64,000 nt of DNA from Amoebophrya sp. A120 (Eukaryota > Sar > Dinophyceae > Syndiniales > Amoebophryaceae): contig CAJINV010000017.1 of assembly GCA_905178155.1 (NCBI GenBank), positions 62,001-126,000 on the forward strand, in the 5' to 3' direction. Below, piece by piece: positions 1-11,691 of the stretch (the stretch's first letter is position 1; every line of letters begins with the position of its first letter). The notes below the pieces were generated by a model. It searched no databases. It was not told where the DNA came from and saw nothing but the letters and a program-made list of their open reading frames with translations. Made by a program: the position numbers and the translations under genes.

Positions 1-46
1 TGCTGTATCTTTTTGAACGAGTCGCCTCCGCATTGCGTATAACACA

Positions 47-3000
47 ATGGCACCACGCCGGCCTGCACGAGTCGCGACGGGCTTCGCACTGCTTGGAAGT
101 GCGCACGCGCGCAGCTCGGCTCTTGGCTCTGAAGAAGGATGGCGCAATGAAGACTCGGGGGCGGAGCGTCCTGAAGGCGATCCCACCGACAATGAACTGC
201 AGCGCATCAAAGATCTCCTTTCCCGCAGTGATCTATCCGCGTCATTGTTGCAAGATCTCCCTGTTCCCGCAGCACTTCCTGTCGACGGCGGAAACCACTT
301 GCCAGAGCGCGCCGACGGCGTCTCTGCGGAATTATCTCGAGGGCACGACGCAACTGCGCATCTATTGGGATCGCCAGCAGCACCTGCCCCGCCGCTTTCT
401 GAGGCAGCACATCAGAGACAAACACAAACCACCGATTTGGACCAGCTGGCGTTGGAGATCGCCAGCTCACCGGAGTTCACCAACCGCGGCGACTACATGC
501 AAGAGCAAGACGCAGCTCCGGCCCTCAGCCCGACGTCCGCCAACTGCACCTGGAGATACTACAATCAGCCACTAGACCACTTCGCGGGGAAGACATATCA
601 ATCAAATTTTGTCTTCGAACAAAGAGTCTGCTTCTATGAGGGATTTGCATCGACGGAACAACGAAAAGAATCGGAACGACAGAACGAAGATGAAGGAGAA
701 GGAGATTTGCAACGAAGCCGAAGCGTTGCTACTGTCACCAGTACAACTCAATCACTGTCATCACCAGCACCAGCAGCTAGTACAACTTTGGCGGCACCAT
801 CAAAACCGTTCGACGTCGCCTTTTTCTACGTCGGCAACGAGTCTCCTCTTGAAGTCTACATCAACAACACCGGTTTGATGTGGAACCTCGGGAGGAAAAT
901 GCGCGCCGCCCTGATTTTCGCGGAGCACCGGTACGAGGGCGAATCCGTGCCGAAAAATTTGAACAACACGAAAAACTGCCTGGCGTATGCATCTTCCAAA
1001 CAGGCGCTCGCGGACTACGCACTGCTGATCGAAACGCTGAAGAAATTTGACCAGAACTACTCCAAAACTACCAAATTCATCGCCTTCGGTGGTTCCTACG
1101 GCGGCATGCTCGCCGCCTGGATGCGGACCAAGTACCCGCACCTGGTGCAGGGCGCCATCGCGGGCTCCGCGCCGATCTACGGCATCCCGACGTTCTTTCC
1201 GCAAATAAAACTCGACAGCTCCGCCGTCACGATTGCGCGGGGCCTCATGAAACCAGGAGGCTTGCCGAACAACGACTGTGCCGAAATTTACCAAATCGCC
1301 TGGCTCCTCCTCCAGTATTGGCTGGCGGAGACAAAGCACGGCGGGGAGGAGATTCAAAAGGCGATGAAGCTGTGCACAAAGCCTCGTATAATCACTATGT
1401 TCTGCTTCTGCACCAGCGGTTTTTTGACTTTCATCAACGTTTTGACCTATTTAGCTTCGAATTTCAGACATCAGTAGAGGTGGATGGCACGAGGACTGGT
1501 GCATGAAAATGGTCTCGTCTGCTAGTCGTGTCGACTATAGAAGCAGTTGTGGTGACGCATGAAAGATGAAAATATAACAACTTTACAGGTCCGAAAGACA
1601 GCCTGGCCCTCCTGACCTTTCTCCAGTCCGCGTTCTTCCTCCTCGCGGAGGGCAACTACCCGTTCCCCTCGGATTACATCACCGGCGCGGTGGGTGGAAA
1701 CATGAGCGCAAAACTGCCCGCGTGGCCGATGAGAAAAAGCTGCTCGAATTTGCTCGATGGCTTCAAACCAGGAGGGCAGCACTACCGAAAGGTCTTGAAA
1801 TTGGACCGGGAGAAATCTTCATCTTCAGACGGGACGAAGTTTAACGTCACCATTTTCAGTGGGAAGGAAGGTGCTGCCGAAAACGACAAGAGCTTAGATG
1901 CAGCATCAGCTTCCGCGGCACACACCGCTGGCATTATTAGCGACGCACTAAAGCAACACACGAAGTCGACTCCCAATAAACAACCTCTCCCGGTAAAAGC
2001 ATCATCTTCATCAGAACGCGCCCCCTCTTACGTGTTCAAATTTCAGATCCAAGTTGACGGAAGTGAATATACGGTTGACAAGAAAACTTCCGACAGTTTT
2101 CCGGAACAAATTGCGTCCGAACTGCTGGAGCGCGTGTCCGCGGGGGTTGCTGTGTGGTACAACGTCACGGAAAGGGTGGAATGTTTGGATTGGGAGGGCT
2201 TTGTGCCCGATGCGGAAAAAAACGATCACGATGAGGATGATGACAGTGATAATTCCGCGTCTTCTGATGTGTCGCACGACCCAAAGAGCAGCAGCACCGA
2301 CATAGTTCAGAAATACCGGCGACGCGCCACGCGGCAGCTTCCGTTCCGGTCTCTCAGTAAGGGAATGCTGATGAACACTATGCTGGCTGCTCCAGCGAGG
2401 TCGTCTTCACTACCGAATAGCAACAGCGAGGGCAAGGCAGCAGCAACGACGTCGACAACCGCGAACGAAAGTACGGGTAAGAGCAAAAAGAAACTGCTAC
2501 TGTCCTCATCCTCTCATGCCGTGCAGCGAGGTAGCAGTTCCATCGCGGAGGAGAATGTTGAAAATAACGACGTCTGCCTGTACAACTCCAACGACCCTGC
2601 AAATCCCAACGCCGTCCCAGGCGCATTTAGCTGGGGTCCGACAGTTTGCAACGACCAAATGTTTTTGGTCAACACGATCTCCCAGGGCTTCGGTCGCGAC
2701 AAATTCTTCTGGCCACCCACTGGCGCGGCGAACCTGACGGAGTTGTACGGGGAGGCTGAGAAGCCGATAATTGAAGTCACGCATGAGAACGAGAATAAAG
2801 CTGCTGGTGCCCCCACGCAACAGCAACAAGCACAAGCATCTACCCCTGCTTCTCCCTGCAGCCAAGAGTACGCGGCGCAGCACCTGTACGGGTTGGCAGA
2901 AAGGAACGACTTCTACGGCCAGGAGCTGTTTTCCTACTACGGCATGATGCTGGAGTCGAGCAACATCATCTTTTCCAACGGCTTACTGGATCCCTGGATC

Positions 3001-3864
3001 GGCGGCGGGGTGTCCGTCCCGCAAGATCTACCGCCGTACCAGAAATATCGCGGGAAAGTGGTGTATCCGGTGAAAAAGGAAGATGAAGTCGGCATCGCGG
3101 CAGATGGCGGAACAATACATCGTCGCCCAAAGCCCGACGACTTACTAGTTGCTCTGATCGAGAAGGGGGCGCACCATCTGGATTTGATGTTTCCGTCGAA
3201 GGGGGATCCGCTGGAAGTAAAATACATCCGGTATGTCGAGCGGAAGTTCATCGAGAAGTGGACGAAACAGCATGTTGAACAGGAGGCGACCGAGCTGCCG
3301 GTTGTGGACAGTGCAAGGATAACAAGAATAAACGAGAAGATTGATAAAAGAGACGCAGGTGGAACAAGCAGCACGAAATCAACAGCAGGCGACGACTACT
3401 TATCAAGCGAAGCGTATGGAGGCGTCAGGTTTGAAATCGTCAGAGTTGGAATAATTTGTAATGCATAAAACGCATGACCCGAGGCACGTGTGTTGCAGAG
3501 CAGGCAAGTGAGGCCGATTGTAAGCCTGTTTGGGGTTACAGCTCGAGCTGCTAAAGTAGCATGAGAAAATCGCTCTGCTTTGCCTAAACAGCATGACAAA
3601 CAGGATTTAGGGACCACCGAGATTTGTCATGCGCCACTTAGAAACTGGGCTCCAACTCGTATCCATTTTATGCATGATAAATTATTTCCTTCGGTCCGCC
3701 TGACTCCACGACCTGGTGGCCGAACCATCTGCGGTGAGGTGCCCTTACAGGTTGTGTAGTGGTTTCGGTCGGTTTAGCATGACAAATTATTTCAACTTTG
3801 TCGATTTCAACTCTGACACATCCATAAAGCGGGTGTCGTGGAGGAGCAGCCCGTCTGGCAGTGA
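47..3864 (+). CDS. Serine carboxypeptidase, peptidase family S28 (prolyl carboxypeptidase/DPP7-like)
   Basis: Predicted CDS is join(47..1385, 1589..3414, 3832..3864), 1,065 residues. S28 enzymes are secretory or lysosomal exopeptidases that cleave next to proline. Visible motifs are a QPLDHF segment near residue 175, the nucleophile elbow GGSYGG (Ser ~350), NGLLDPW (Asp ~914) and GAHHLDL (His ~975/976), so the triad is complete. Exon 1 to 2 is a GT-AG, phase-1 intron (1386-1588). The protein is about twice the usual S28 length because low-complexity Ser/Lys-rich inserts (about 560-800) separate Ser from Asp/His. An introner (3415-3826) lies ten codons before the stop; removing it with one 5-bp repeat gives the C-terminus GVVEEQPVWQ, while read-through ends in the element after GIICNA. 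The start at 47 is the first ATG after an in-frame stop; an upstream exon outside the window cannot be excluded. Family call firm, N-terminus less so. Confidence 0.85.
3415..3826. mobile_element. Introner element, TIR family A, in S28 peptidase gene
   Basis: 412-bp element starting TATGGAGGCGTCAGG and ending in the near reverse complement (…CTGACACATCCATA); the ends match over about 45 bp. It is flanked by AAGCG at 3410-3414 and 3827-3831. Excising it with one AAGCG keeps the peptidase frame and leads to a stop at 3862-3864. The inside looks composite: an inverted family-A end occurs near 3600-3685, followed by a segment from 3689 that is nearly identical to 31295-31389 in the OTU-gene element. 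Confidence 0.85.
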
Positions 3865-4633
3865 TCACTGAGCTACAGCTGTTTTGTAGAACAAATGGGC
3901 AGGCGAAATAAGAACATTACAATGCGCGTCCTGTTTGTGTTTGAGCCTTTTTCTTTTATTTTGCAATTTTCTTCTTTATCTTTTGGTTTCCGAACCCGAA
4001 ATCCGTGCGTGTGAGCGGAGACGCAACATGCAGTTCCACATATAAAGACGATATAATGTCGTGAAATGAATCGATATATAAGGTTAAGGTGACACGCAAG
4101 GCCAAGGTGGCAAAGCGAAGCAGCTTGCTCGCTTCCACAGGAAGCGAAGCAGTTCGCTACTTTCACGTAACGAATAAAAAGCTGCCGCTTGTTCTTGTGT
4201 ACCTACTCGAGCATCGCAGACGTGTTGGAAGCCGCTACAGCACCAGCCCCTGCTTGGAAGGTGAAGAGCAGGTAAAGCGTGGCACTTTTCTGATATGCCA
4301 GAGTTGCAAGACCAAGAGTGGAGGAGTCACTTTGAGTAACAGCTGTACTCTGTAACACGTGATAGTTGAGCTTGAGGGGACGAGCGGTGTTTTTTCTGTC
4401 AGGCAGACACAGCAAGCAAGAGAAATCTAAATTCGACGTCCACGTACCTAGTTGTTTCATCTCAGCGCAAGCCCAATCTGGGCGAATCGAACGGCGCAAC
4501 AAAGAATTGATGCCCGCCCGATAACAGACCGCGCGCAGCTCTTCAGCTGCGAAGAAACAGTTCTTTGCTTGCGAGAACGACGGGCAGCACGACAGTTGCA
4601 GCTGCATCGACCTAGCTTGACCGACGTTCTCCT
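3865..4633. other. Intergenic region, no gene seen
   Basis: Spacer between the S28 gene and COX2A. Short ORFs on both strands have no recognisable family or coding composition. It must hold the 3' end of the peptidase transcript and the COX2A 5' region, but no promoter motif could be identified. Confidence 0.5.
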
Positions 4634-5780
4634 TTGCGTGCATCCGCAACGAAGATGCTTCGTCACTTGGCCAGAAAGTCGCCAGCTGGTCGTGTACCAG
4701 GGCCCATTTCCTGCTCCGCAGTCGCACGACCTTCCGTTGGTGGGTTTTCCATAAGACCAACAGTTTCATCCGGTGGTCCCCGCAACAGTGCTGCTGGCGG
4801 CGCAATACAGCTTGTTTTACAACAGCAATCTACATCGACCTCAAAGCGGTACTTTGGTGGGGGCGGAGAATCATGGAAGCACGGTCGTGAGCACCTGAAG
4901 CCGTCCGGTGGTTTGATCGACGGGCTGGCAAAGATGGGTGAATTCTTCCATGAGACGCCGGTCTCGGAGCTAAACAAATGTATACAGGATTTTCCTTTTG
5001 CAAGACAACCATGACAGAGTCAAAGGCTGATTGAGATTGACAGTGGCGCAGCATGACAAATTTCCGCATTCCAATTATCCAGGCGTTCCGCCGAAGACGA
5101 CTTTCGAACGCGGACAATGGTGGGTACATGGGAATGATCTGAACCACAACCTGCCAGAGCAGTCCGCCTATTGCCACTACATCGATGTACATACATTGAT
5201 TTGAATCTAAATCAATGGAGTTCTTTGGCAGAGCAGTGTAGTGCTCACAGCGATTGCGCCTTGCTCCTTTCGACGGATGAGCGTTGATCGAGGTCTCTCG
5301 CTCTATGAATGTGCAAACTCTTCGTTCCACGACCTGCGATGAAAATAAAAATACGCACAGCCGCAATATTGGTCCCGGGATAAGCAGCGCATGTACGGTG
5401 ACATGGAGTACATGGTAAAAATGGAGTGGTTGCTTTTCTGGGTGCCTAGTTTCATTATCATGGGCCTCGCAATCCCCGGTATTTGCGGCATCTACGCTGC
5501 GGAGGACGCTGTGGATTGCGAGCTGGTGGTGAAAGTGATCGGCAGACAGTGGTAAAGAGTTGCGTTTGAAAATTTCTTGCGTTGTTCTGCATGGTGCATT
5601 TTAAATCTAAAGCTTTGGCTTTTTGCACATGCACTCCCAGAAGTTAGTACCTGGACGAAGAATAAAGGTCTAATCTGTCATGCTGTGAAATGAACATCAA
5701 CCCACGAAACATCCATCTTCAGGTACTGGCTGTATGAGGTCGAGAGTCCGATTTTAACGGAAGAGGACGAGGAGGACTGA
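4634..5780 (+). CDS. COX2A: Cytochrome c oxidase subunit II, N-terminal split half (COX2A), nucleus-encoded
   Basis: CDS join(4634..4979, 5083..5186, 5361..5551, 5723..5780), 232 residues; all three introns are GT-AG (103, 174, 171 nt). A second ATG at 4655 (MLRHLARKSPAGR) gives a typical Arg-rich mitochondrial presequence and may be the true start. The C-terminal third holds MEWLLFWVPSFIIMGLAIPG, matching COX2 transmembrane helix 2, then VVKVIGRQWYWLYEVESP, the conserved (K)xxGxQWYWxYE motif leading to the CuA domain. The chain ends in an acidic tail (LTEEDED) before the CuA ligands, as expected of COX2A, which pairs with a separate COX2B in complex IV of the inner membrane. No COX2B is visible here. 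Only one clear membrane helix is seen, whereas undivided COX2 has two. Complete presequence, introns and uniform composition argue for a working nuclear gene rather than a mitochondrial insertion. Confidence 0.88.
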
Positions 5781-6580
5781 AAAGCGTGCACCTTCGACGG
5801 CTCTGTGTCAGCATGTAAGTCACGGCAATCCACCGCTTGCCTTGCAAGACAGTGCGCTTGACCGAAAAATAAAGTTGTGGTCAAAAACAAAAGCTGCACA
5901 AGAGCGAGCAATATTGCAGTTGTAGTGCGCCAAGAGTAACAAGATCTATCCGTTAACAAGGACGACAACTACATCAGGGCAAATCAAATCATGCCCCTCC
6001 TGCGGTTGTACGGCTATCGCTGTCGTGCGGATAGAGCATACGCGTTCTATTTCGACGAGTTCGTGAAGATGTCAGGTCCAGTGTTAGAGAACTTCAGGAC
6101 GGTACTCGAGAGCAGCTATTTTCGAGTGCATTTGCGCGCCACGGGTGGTGCGTGGTGGGTGAGTCGAAACAAGCTGCTCCAGCAGAACTTGAGTTCTTTT
6201 CAAAAGCAAGACGAGGCGCAATGGTCAGCGTTACGAGTCATCCCGAACAAGAGCGAAAGTCACAGTTCTTAAGAGAGCTGTGCGAGCCGCAGCCACTGCT
6301 GTTATGATTTGGTGTAAGTAGCTCTAGCTGTAGCTCTGCCTCTGTCTGGTCTGAGCTTCTCAACCGCGACGTAAAGATCAGAATTTACACCAAAAATATG
6401 TCGCGCTGTGCTGATTTTTTCACCTCCGGTCTTCGGCGTAGGCGGCGAGCACAATCGGAGCCACAGCGGAGCGTCGGCGAGGAAATGGTGCTTTGCAGGA
6501 ATAGCCTGTGTACTAAGACGACATCGCCGGCACGGCAAGGATCACTGGAATAAAAAACGGCTCCGCGCTCCATAAAAGAA
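5781..6580. other. Intergenic region, no gene seen
   Basis: Spacer between COX2A and the channel gene. A 93-codon ORF at 5991-6272 has no recognisable motif and is not called. The end of this stretch may be 5' UTR of the channel gene, whose first in-frame ATGs are at 6581 and 6644. Confidence 0.4.
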
Positions 6581-9500
6581 GTGCGAGGAGGTAACGGAGA
6601 CTGGGCACATTGTCCTACGACATCGATAACCACCGCGAGAAAAATGCTGCAGCGCGGAATGAGCCTGGCGTCGGTGTCCCCCGGGGGCCCTGTCGGCAAG
6701 CAAAACTCCACCGAATCTCATTTACCGGCCAAGTCCTCTGCTTCGTTTTTCGCCACGGCGGTTTCTTTTCGGGATAGGATAGCCAGTATTCTGCCCACGC
6801 CCTTCAAAACGGTGGCGTTTGGGGCAGTACCGGAGGTACTTTTGATGGGTTGATTCGCATTTCATTGACTTGTGCTTCTGGCCAAAGCAATCCACTCTAT
6901 CATGCGCGATCATATAGTGATCATGACGTTACTAGCGTTACGGTAGTGTTAGTGGACCAGAAGTAGCAGTACACGACTCAAAACGCACATGCTCGAAAAT
7001 TAGGTCGTTGAAATTGACGCTGCGAGTGGCGACGAAGAAGATTCTTCCTTCGCTTCCCAAGACCTAAACAGTCCCGCGACCAGGCAAGAGAGCGAGAAGG
7101 CGAAGAAGATAAAGAACCGCAGGAAGACGGGTGCGGTGCAACAAAATAATCGGCGGGACTCGAACGCGAGCCAACTGAGTCGGAATTCTTCCAAGTTGTC
7201 CAAGGAAATCGCAGGGGAAAACGACAACTCCGACGAGGACGCGACGCTGGACGCGTCGGAACTCGCCATGAAAGAGGAGCGGAAGGCGCGGAAGCGTGCC
7301 TCGCTGCAGGCCTGCGCGAAGCAGGCGTCGGTGGCGTACAGCATTTTCACGGTGGACGACAGTATCGACACGCGGGTCATCCGTTTTAACTCCGGCTTCA
7401 ACCGGCAGCTGACCGTGATCCTCACGATTTCGGTCCTCTGGACCGCCGGCTACACGCCGTTCTTCATCGCATTTTCAGATCGGATGGAAAAACTGTGGAG
7501 TCGGGACGGGAAAGAAGCAGTGGATACAATGGAAAACGACGAAAGCGTGGAAAACTTGCTTCCCGTCGCGATTTTCAACCTGTTGGTCGATCTGCTCTAC
7601 GCGTACGGGGTTTTTCTCCGTTTGTTCACGAGCGTCTGTGACTTGACGTTCGGGAAGGAGTGGTGCAAATTGAAGACCATCCGGTTCCACGTTTTTCGCA
7701 TGCGGACCTTCTGGCTGGACTCGTTGAGCCTACTACCCTTGCTGCTCCAACCGCTCCCACCGTTCACGAATTTGTTTTTCGGGGATTGGAACTCGGTTTC
7801 GAAAACCTTCGAAGCCTTCAAGCTCCTCCGGCTCTGGCGGCTGATTCTAATCCCATCCAGCCATCTAGAAGCGGAGTACTCCATCTCCGTCCACATTGGC
7901 CGCGTGGTCACCTGGGTTTTTCTCCTTGGGCACGTGCTGGGCTGCTTCTGGTTTCTGATTCTCGAGTCCAACAGCACGACCGATTTGCACGTCGACATTT
8001 CCGACGATATCATGGTGAAGCAGCAGACCCTGCACTCCTGGTATCTCTTCGGGCTGCGGGAGGGGGTTTACATCCTGACCGGCCGGGTACGCCCCGCGTT
8101 TTCCGACCAGGAAATGACGTTGCTCTCGTTGATGTCACCGACGGGGAGCTTCTTTTTCGCCATTGTCTCCGCGAACTGCACGGTGCTGCTGTCGAGGTTG
8201 GACGCGGTGAAGAGGAAACACCACGAACAGATGTGCTTCGTCCGCTCGGCGATGACTAGTTTGAATTTACCGGACGACTTACGATCCAGAATCGAGAAAT
8301 ACCACTTGTTCCTTGCGATCCACCACAACTTGAACGCATACAACTCCCTGTTTCAGGTATAATGTTATGGTGTAGTTCTTCTTCTTGTTGATTTGATGCT
8401 TCGGTTTTCATCTTCCTGGTTCTGGTACTAGTGCAAAAAAAAAAACGAAATAAAACATAGCGGCTCTGGAGGTCGTTTTTTCCGACGATCTCGGTTGATG
8501 TGGTATAGTATATCCAAACCGAAAAATCTTCAACCCGCTTATTTCCAGGGCCTCAGCGTCCAACTGTTCACGGAGTTGAAAGCGACGATTTACGACAAAC
8601 TTTTCCGCAACGCGCCGTTTTTCCGCAACGCACCGGAGGAGTTCATCCATTCCATTGTTCTCGCTCTCGAGGAGACTACCTTCTCCCCCGGCGAGAACGT
8701 CATTATCCAGGGAGAGATCGGCGCGGAAATGTACTGGATCCTCCGCGGCCGCTGCGACGTCATCGACTCCAGTGGGATTCGTGTGGTGGCGACGCTTTGC
8801 GAAAACAACTTTTTCGGCGAAGTCGCGCTGCTCGTGCAAACGCCCCGGCTGTGCTCCGTCCGCGCCGCGACCTATTCCCTGCTCGCACAAATCACCCGGG
8901 ACAAATTTCTCCCGATCATTGACGAGTTTCCGCAGCAGAAACAGTACTTCATCGAGAGGATACGGAGCTACCAGCTGGAGCAGAGCAAAGACAATGACCA
9001 ACAACCGCAAAGCGACGACCCATTCCTGGAGCCGGAAGGCCGCGAGGTCGAGCCGCACGTAAACGCGACGCCGGCCGTCGTGTCGGTTGCTTCGGAACAG
9101 CAGCATAACTACAATGGTATGACAAGTTCAACGACCTCCGGCGCGACTAAGCACCACGTCAGTAGTCCAAGCAGTACTTCGGGGCAGCAGCAAGGCAAGA
9201 AGCAGGCTCTGCTCCTCCTCGATACGGTGGACAAAAGTGTGTCCGACTTTCAGAAGCAAAAATTCCGGAAAACCGGAGTGGCGCCGGCCATTACGATCTC
9301 GAAAGAAAAAAGCTTCGGCGCGGCGGAACAGGGCGAGGAGGAGGACGAGAGCGGCGACAGGGAGGACAAGGTGAATGAAATAACAAAGGTGTACTCCACG
9401 ATCTCACCATTGGCGCAACATCTGCCCCCAGCGGCGCAGCAACACAACAAAGTCCGGTCGAGTTTTGCGCAGCCCGGGAGGGAGAAGATCCTGGGGCGGA

Positions 9501-10505
9501 GAACCTCTTTCGCGCAGGGCTTCGGCAGGCCGGGAGAGGACTCAATCGAGTTGGGCGACGGTGCGAGCTCCATACACACGGGCCACCTGGCCGGTGGCGG
9601 CAAAGGGCTGATGCGGAGAAACACCCGGCAAAGCATCGGGGAGCAGAGCGAGGGCGGAACGAGAATCTACACCGCTTTGGACCAGGAACTAGAGAGCGAG
9701 GTAACTGGTCGTCTGGCGATTCTTCTCCTAGCTACGTAATGTAATTTGGTAGTGCCCGCTAGTCTTGTTACCAAGTAGTGAAAATCATGACTTCAGTAGG
9801 TGTAGGTGTAGGTGAGCGATCTCTCAAATTCTGCCACTGGAGAAAAGATGATGTTGCTGATGTCATTCGAGCACATTGACAGTTACATACGAAGACTTAT
9901 TCGGTCTAGGAAATTGCAGCTGTTGATCTCCTTTCTTGCTCATTTATCGGCATCACGATTATGGTCCGCGGTTTCATTGCGAGTACAACCATCAACCCCT
10001 CGCCCAGGTCGCTCGGCTACATCGCGAGATGGAGCGGCAGACGGCCCAGAAATTCAAGCTGGCGGTGACGAACCCGATTCAAGAAAAAATCCACCAACTT
10101 CGGGTAGAGCACGAGAACGACTCCTCCAAGCGCCGGCTCTCCGCGCTGCCAACAACCGGCGGGGGCGGCGCGAGCAGTTCCTCTGCGCACGACAGCGGCA
10201 CCACTACCAACCGAGTGGTGGGCAGACTGACCACCGCGGTTTCGAAGGTTGTTTTGGGGAACAAGTTGCGCCAAAGCTTTGCGGCCCCCTCCCCGGACAG
10301 CGCGTCGGTGGGCATGTTCGACGACAAAGGCCATGCAGAACTCAAGGACTTTTCCGCTCAGCACCAAGCGCAGAAGAAAAAGGAGTTGGGCCGCCGCGCG
10401 AGTCAGGTCAGCAACCACCACGTCGTCTCCCTAAACGCCATGCTGGCCAACCCAAGTTTTGCGAGGAAACAAACTTCTGCGTTGGTCTTTTCAGCGGTCT
10501 ATTGA
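6581..10505 (+). CDS. Cyclic-nucleotide-gated / HCN-like six-helix ion channel with atypical pore
   Basis: Exons read 6581..6835, 7004..8356, 8549..9700 and a last exon starting after 9926 and ending 10505; the first two introns are GT-AG, phase 0. Numbering from 6581: S1 near 222 (VILTISVLWTAGYTPF), S2 (LLPVAIFNLLVDLLYAYGVF), S3 (FWLDSLSLLPLLL), S4-like (FKLLRLWRLI, few Arg), S5 (VTWVFLLGHVLGCFWFLI), pore and S6 about 430-480, then a C-linker typical of HCN/CNG channels (LPDDLRSRIEKYH). A cyclic-nucleotide-binding domain spans about 560-660 with ENVIIQGEIG and the phosphate cassette FGEVALLVQTPRLCSVRA. The selectivity filter expected as GYG/GFG reads ILTGRVRP, so K+ selectivity is doubtful. 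The tail is low-complexity. The last exon has clear coding composition in one frame (…REMERQTAQKFKL), but no AG acceptor joins exon 3 to that frame; the canonical AG at 9918-9919 leads to a worse frame. Confidence 0.8.
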
Positions 10506-10938
10506 GTCAATGCCAAGAGGACTGCACAAAGTGAAGAAAGATGTTGCTGCAGCTCATCATCGATCTCTGCTGGAATATACTTGCATGAAATAGCAGGACT
10601 GCACCCGCCACGGACAGCAGCTCACTTTTGGCGGCGTGCGCTCGCGGTAAAGTACTTAGTTGCAGCATATCGAGGACTATTTGTATTTCCGTTTGTTTGA
10701 CAACTCGACGCATCGGCTTTTGTCCTTTCATACGTGTGGCAGTTTGAACATTTGCAATCCAAAGAGCACGGGTAGCGGAAGTGGAGGGGGCGGTGGTAAT
10801 CTTCTTTTTCTCGGGTTTTTGTCGTCCTATGAAGAGTGTAATATGCGAAATCATTTTATGATCTAGCGAAGGTCATCAAGTTGCGAACTGAACGCAAATT
10901 TGTCCTCGCCCTTTTGACTTTACGGACTGCAGATCAAT

Positions 10939-11244
10939 TATGGAAGTGTCAGAATCGAAATTGACAAAATCGAAAAACTTGTAATGCATAAAATCGATAC
11001 GAGTTGGAGCCTCAGTTTCCAAGTGGCGCATGACAAATTTAGGATGCACTAAAATCCGGTCTGTCATGCTGTTTGGGCAAAGAAGACTTCTCCTGTCATG
11101 GTACTCTGGCAGCGCAGCGCCTTCCCCTAAACAGGCTTGCCACCGTTCTCGTTTGCTTGCTCCCCAACACAGGCCATACGTGCTCTACATTTCATGCATT
11201 ACAAATTTTTCGATTTTGTCGATTTCGATCCTGACAGTTCCATA
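10939..11244. mobile_element. Introner element, TIR family A, immediately upstream of a start codon
   Basis: 306-bp element from TATGGAAGTGTCAG to GACAGTTCCATA with about 40-bp inverted ends and internal GCATGACA/TGTCATGC motifs. Perfect 5-bp flanks TCAAT at 10934-10938 and 11245-11249. The 3' flank runs straight into an ATG at 11248-11250, so excision with one TCAAT leaves the same start codon. It is therefore probably a 5'-UTR intron. Confidence 0.8.
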
Positions 11245-11247
11245 TCA

Positions 11248-11691
11248 ATGATCTACTGTCGAGCTGCCCCTACTTCATCTTCTCACATATCACCCAACAT
11301 GCCAGGTCTCGCCGTGAGTTCCGTGTTGAGCGAGCAGCGCATGTTGAAGCAGCAGATTCTTGAGCCGTTGAAGGAAGAGCTGCACGTGATTCGCGAGTTG
11401 GTGGAGGACGTGCTTGTCCAACAAGAAACGATCGAGATGCAGATTCGCGTTTTGGATTCGAACCAAACGCAGCTCCAAATGACCCACAACCAAAGCATGA
11501 AAAAGCTCGAATCGGTCGGCGGGGGAGGAGGTGGTCAAGGTCAACAACAACTCGCAATGGCGCCAAGCAGATCCACCAGAGACGGCGACCAACTCGAGCA
11601 CCTGCAATCGCTGGGCGCTCTCGATTCATCTGCGGTTGGGGACAGCGGGGGACATGTGCCTTTCGGGGGGCCCTTGCTGGAAAGCGACTAA
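11248..11691 (+). CDS. Small coiled-coil protein, function unknown
   Basis: 147 residues from ATG 11248 (an alternative ATG at 11299 gives MPGLAVSSVLSEQ…, 130 residues). About residues 25-90 form a predicted coiled coil with heptad-like spacing (EQRMLKQQILEPLKEELHVI, then RELVEDVLVQQETIEMQ), followed by a Gly/Gln linker and an acidic Ser-rich tail ending GGPLLESD. No catalytic motif or membrane helix. With the family-A introner removed, an in-frame stop lies further upstream with no other ATG between, which supports 11248 or 11299 as start. Stable coding composition makes it probably real; the length resembles small adaptor or basal-body coiled-coil proteins, but no family is recognised. Confidence 0.6.
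   Translation: MIYCRAAPTSSSHISPNMPGLAVSSVLSEQRMLKQQILEPLKEELHVIRELVEDVLVQQETIEMQIRVLDSNQTQLQMTHNQSMKKLESVGGGGGGQGQQQLAMAPSRSTRDGDQLEHLQSLGALDSSAVGDSGGHVPFGGPLLESD

Noticed and set aside
800-1357. Large antisense ORFs under the S28, channel, OTU, CSD and NOT1 exons
   Set aside because: They mirror the codon pattern of well-supported + strand genes and show no motifs of their own.
3415-3474. Reading the S28 peptidase C-terminus into the introner (…GGVRFEIVRVGIICNA)
   Set aside because: The same translated tail (GSVRIEIVKVEMICHA) occurs in the OTU gene at another element, so it is transposon sequence, not peptidase.
5991-6272. 93-codon + strand ORF after COX2A
   Set aside because: No motif and no similarity to any family known to me; it lies in a region without coding bias.
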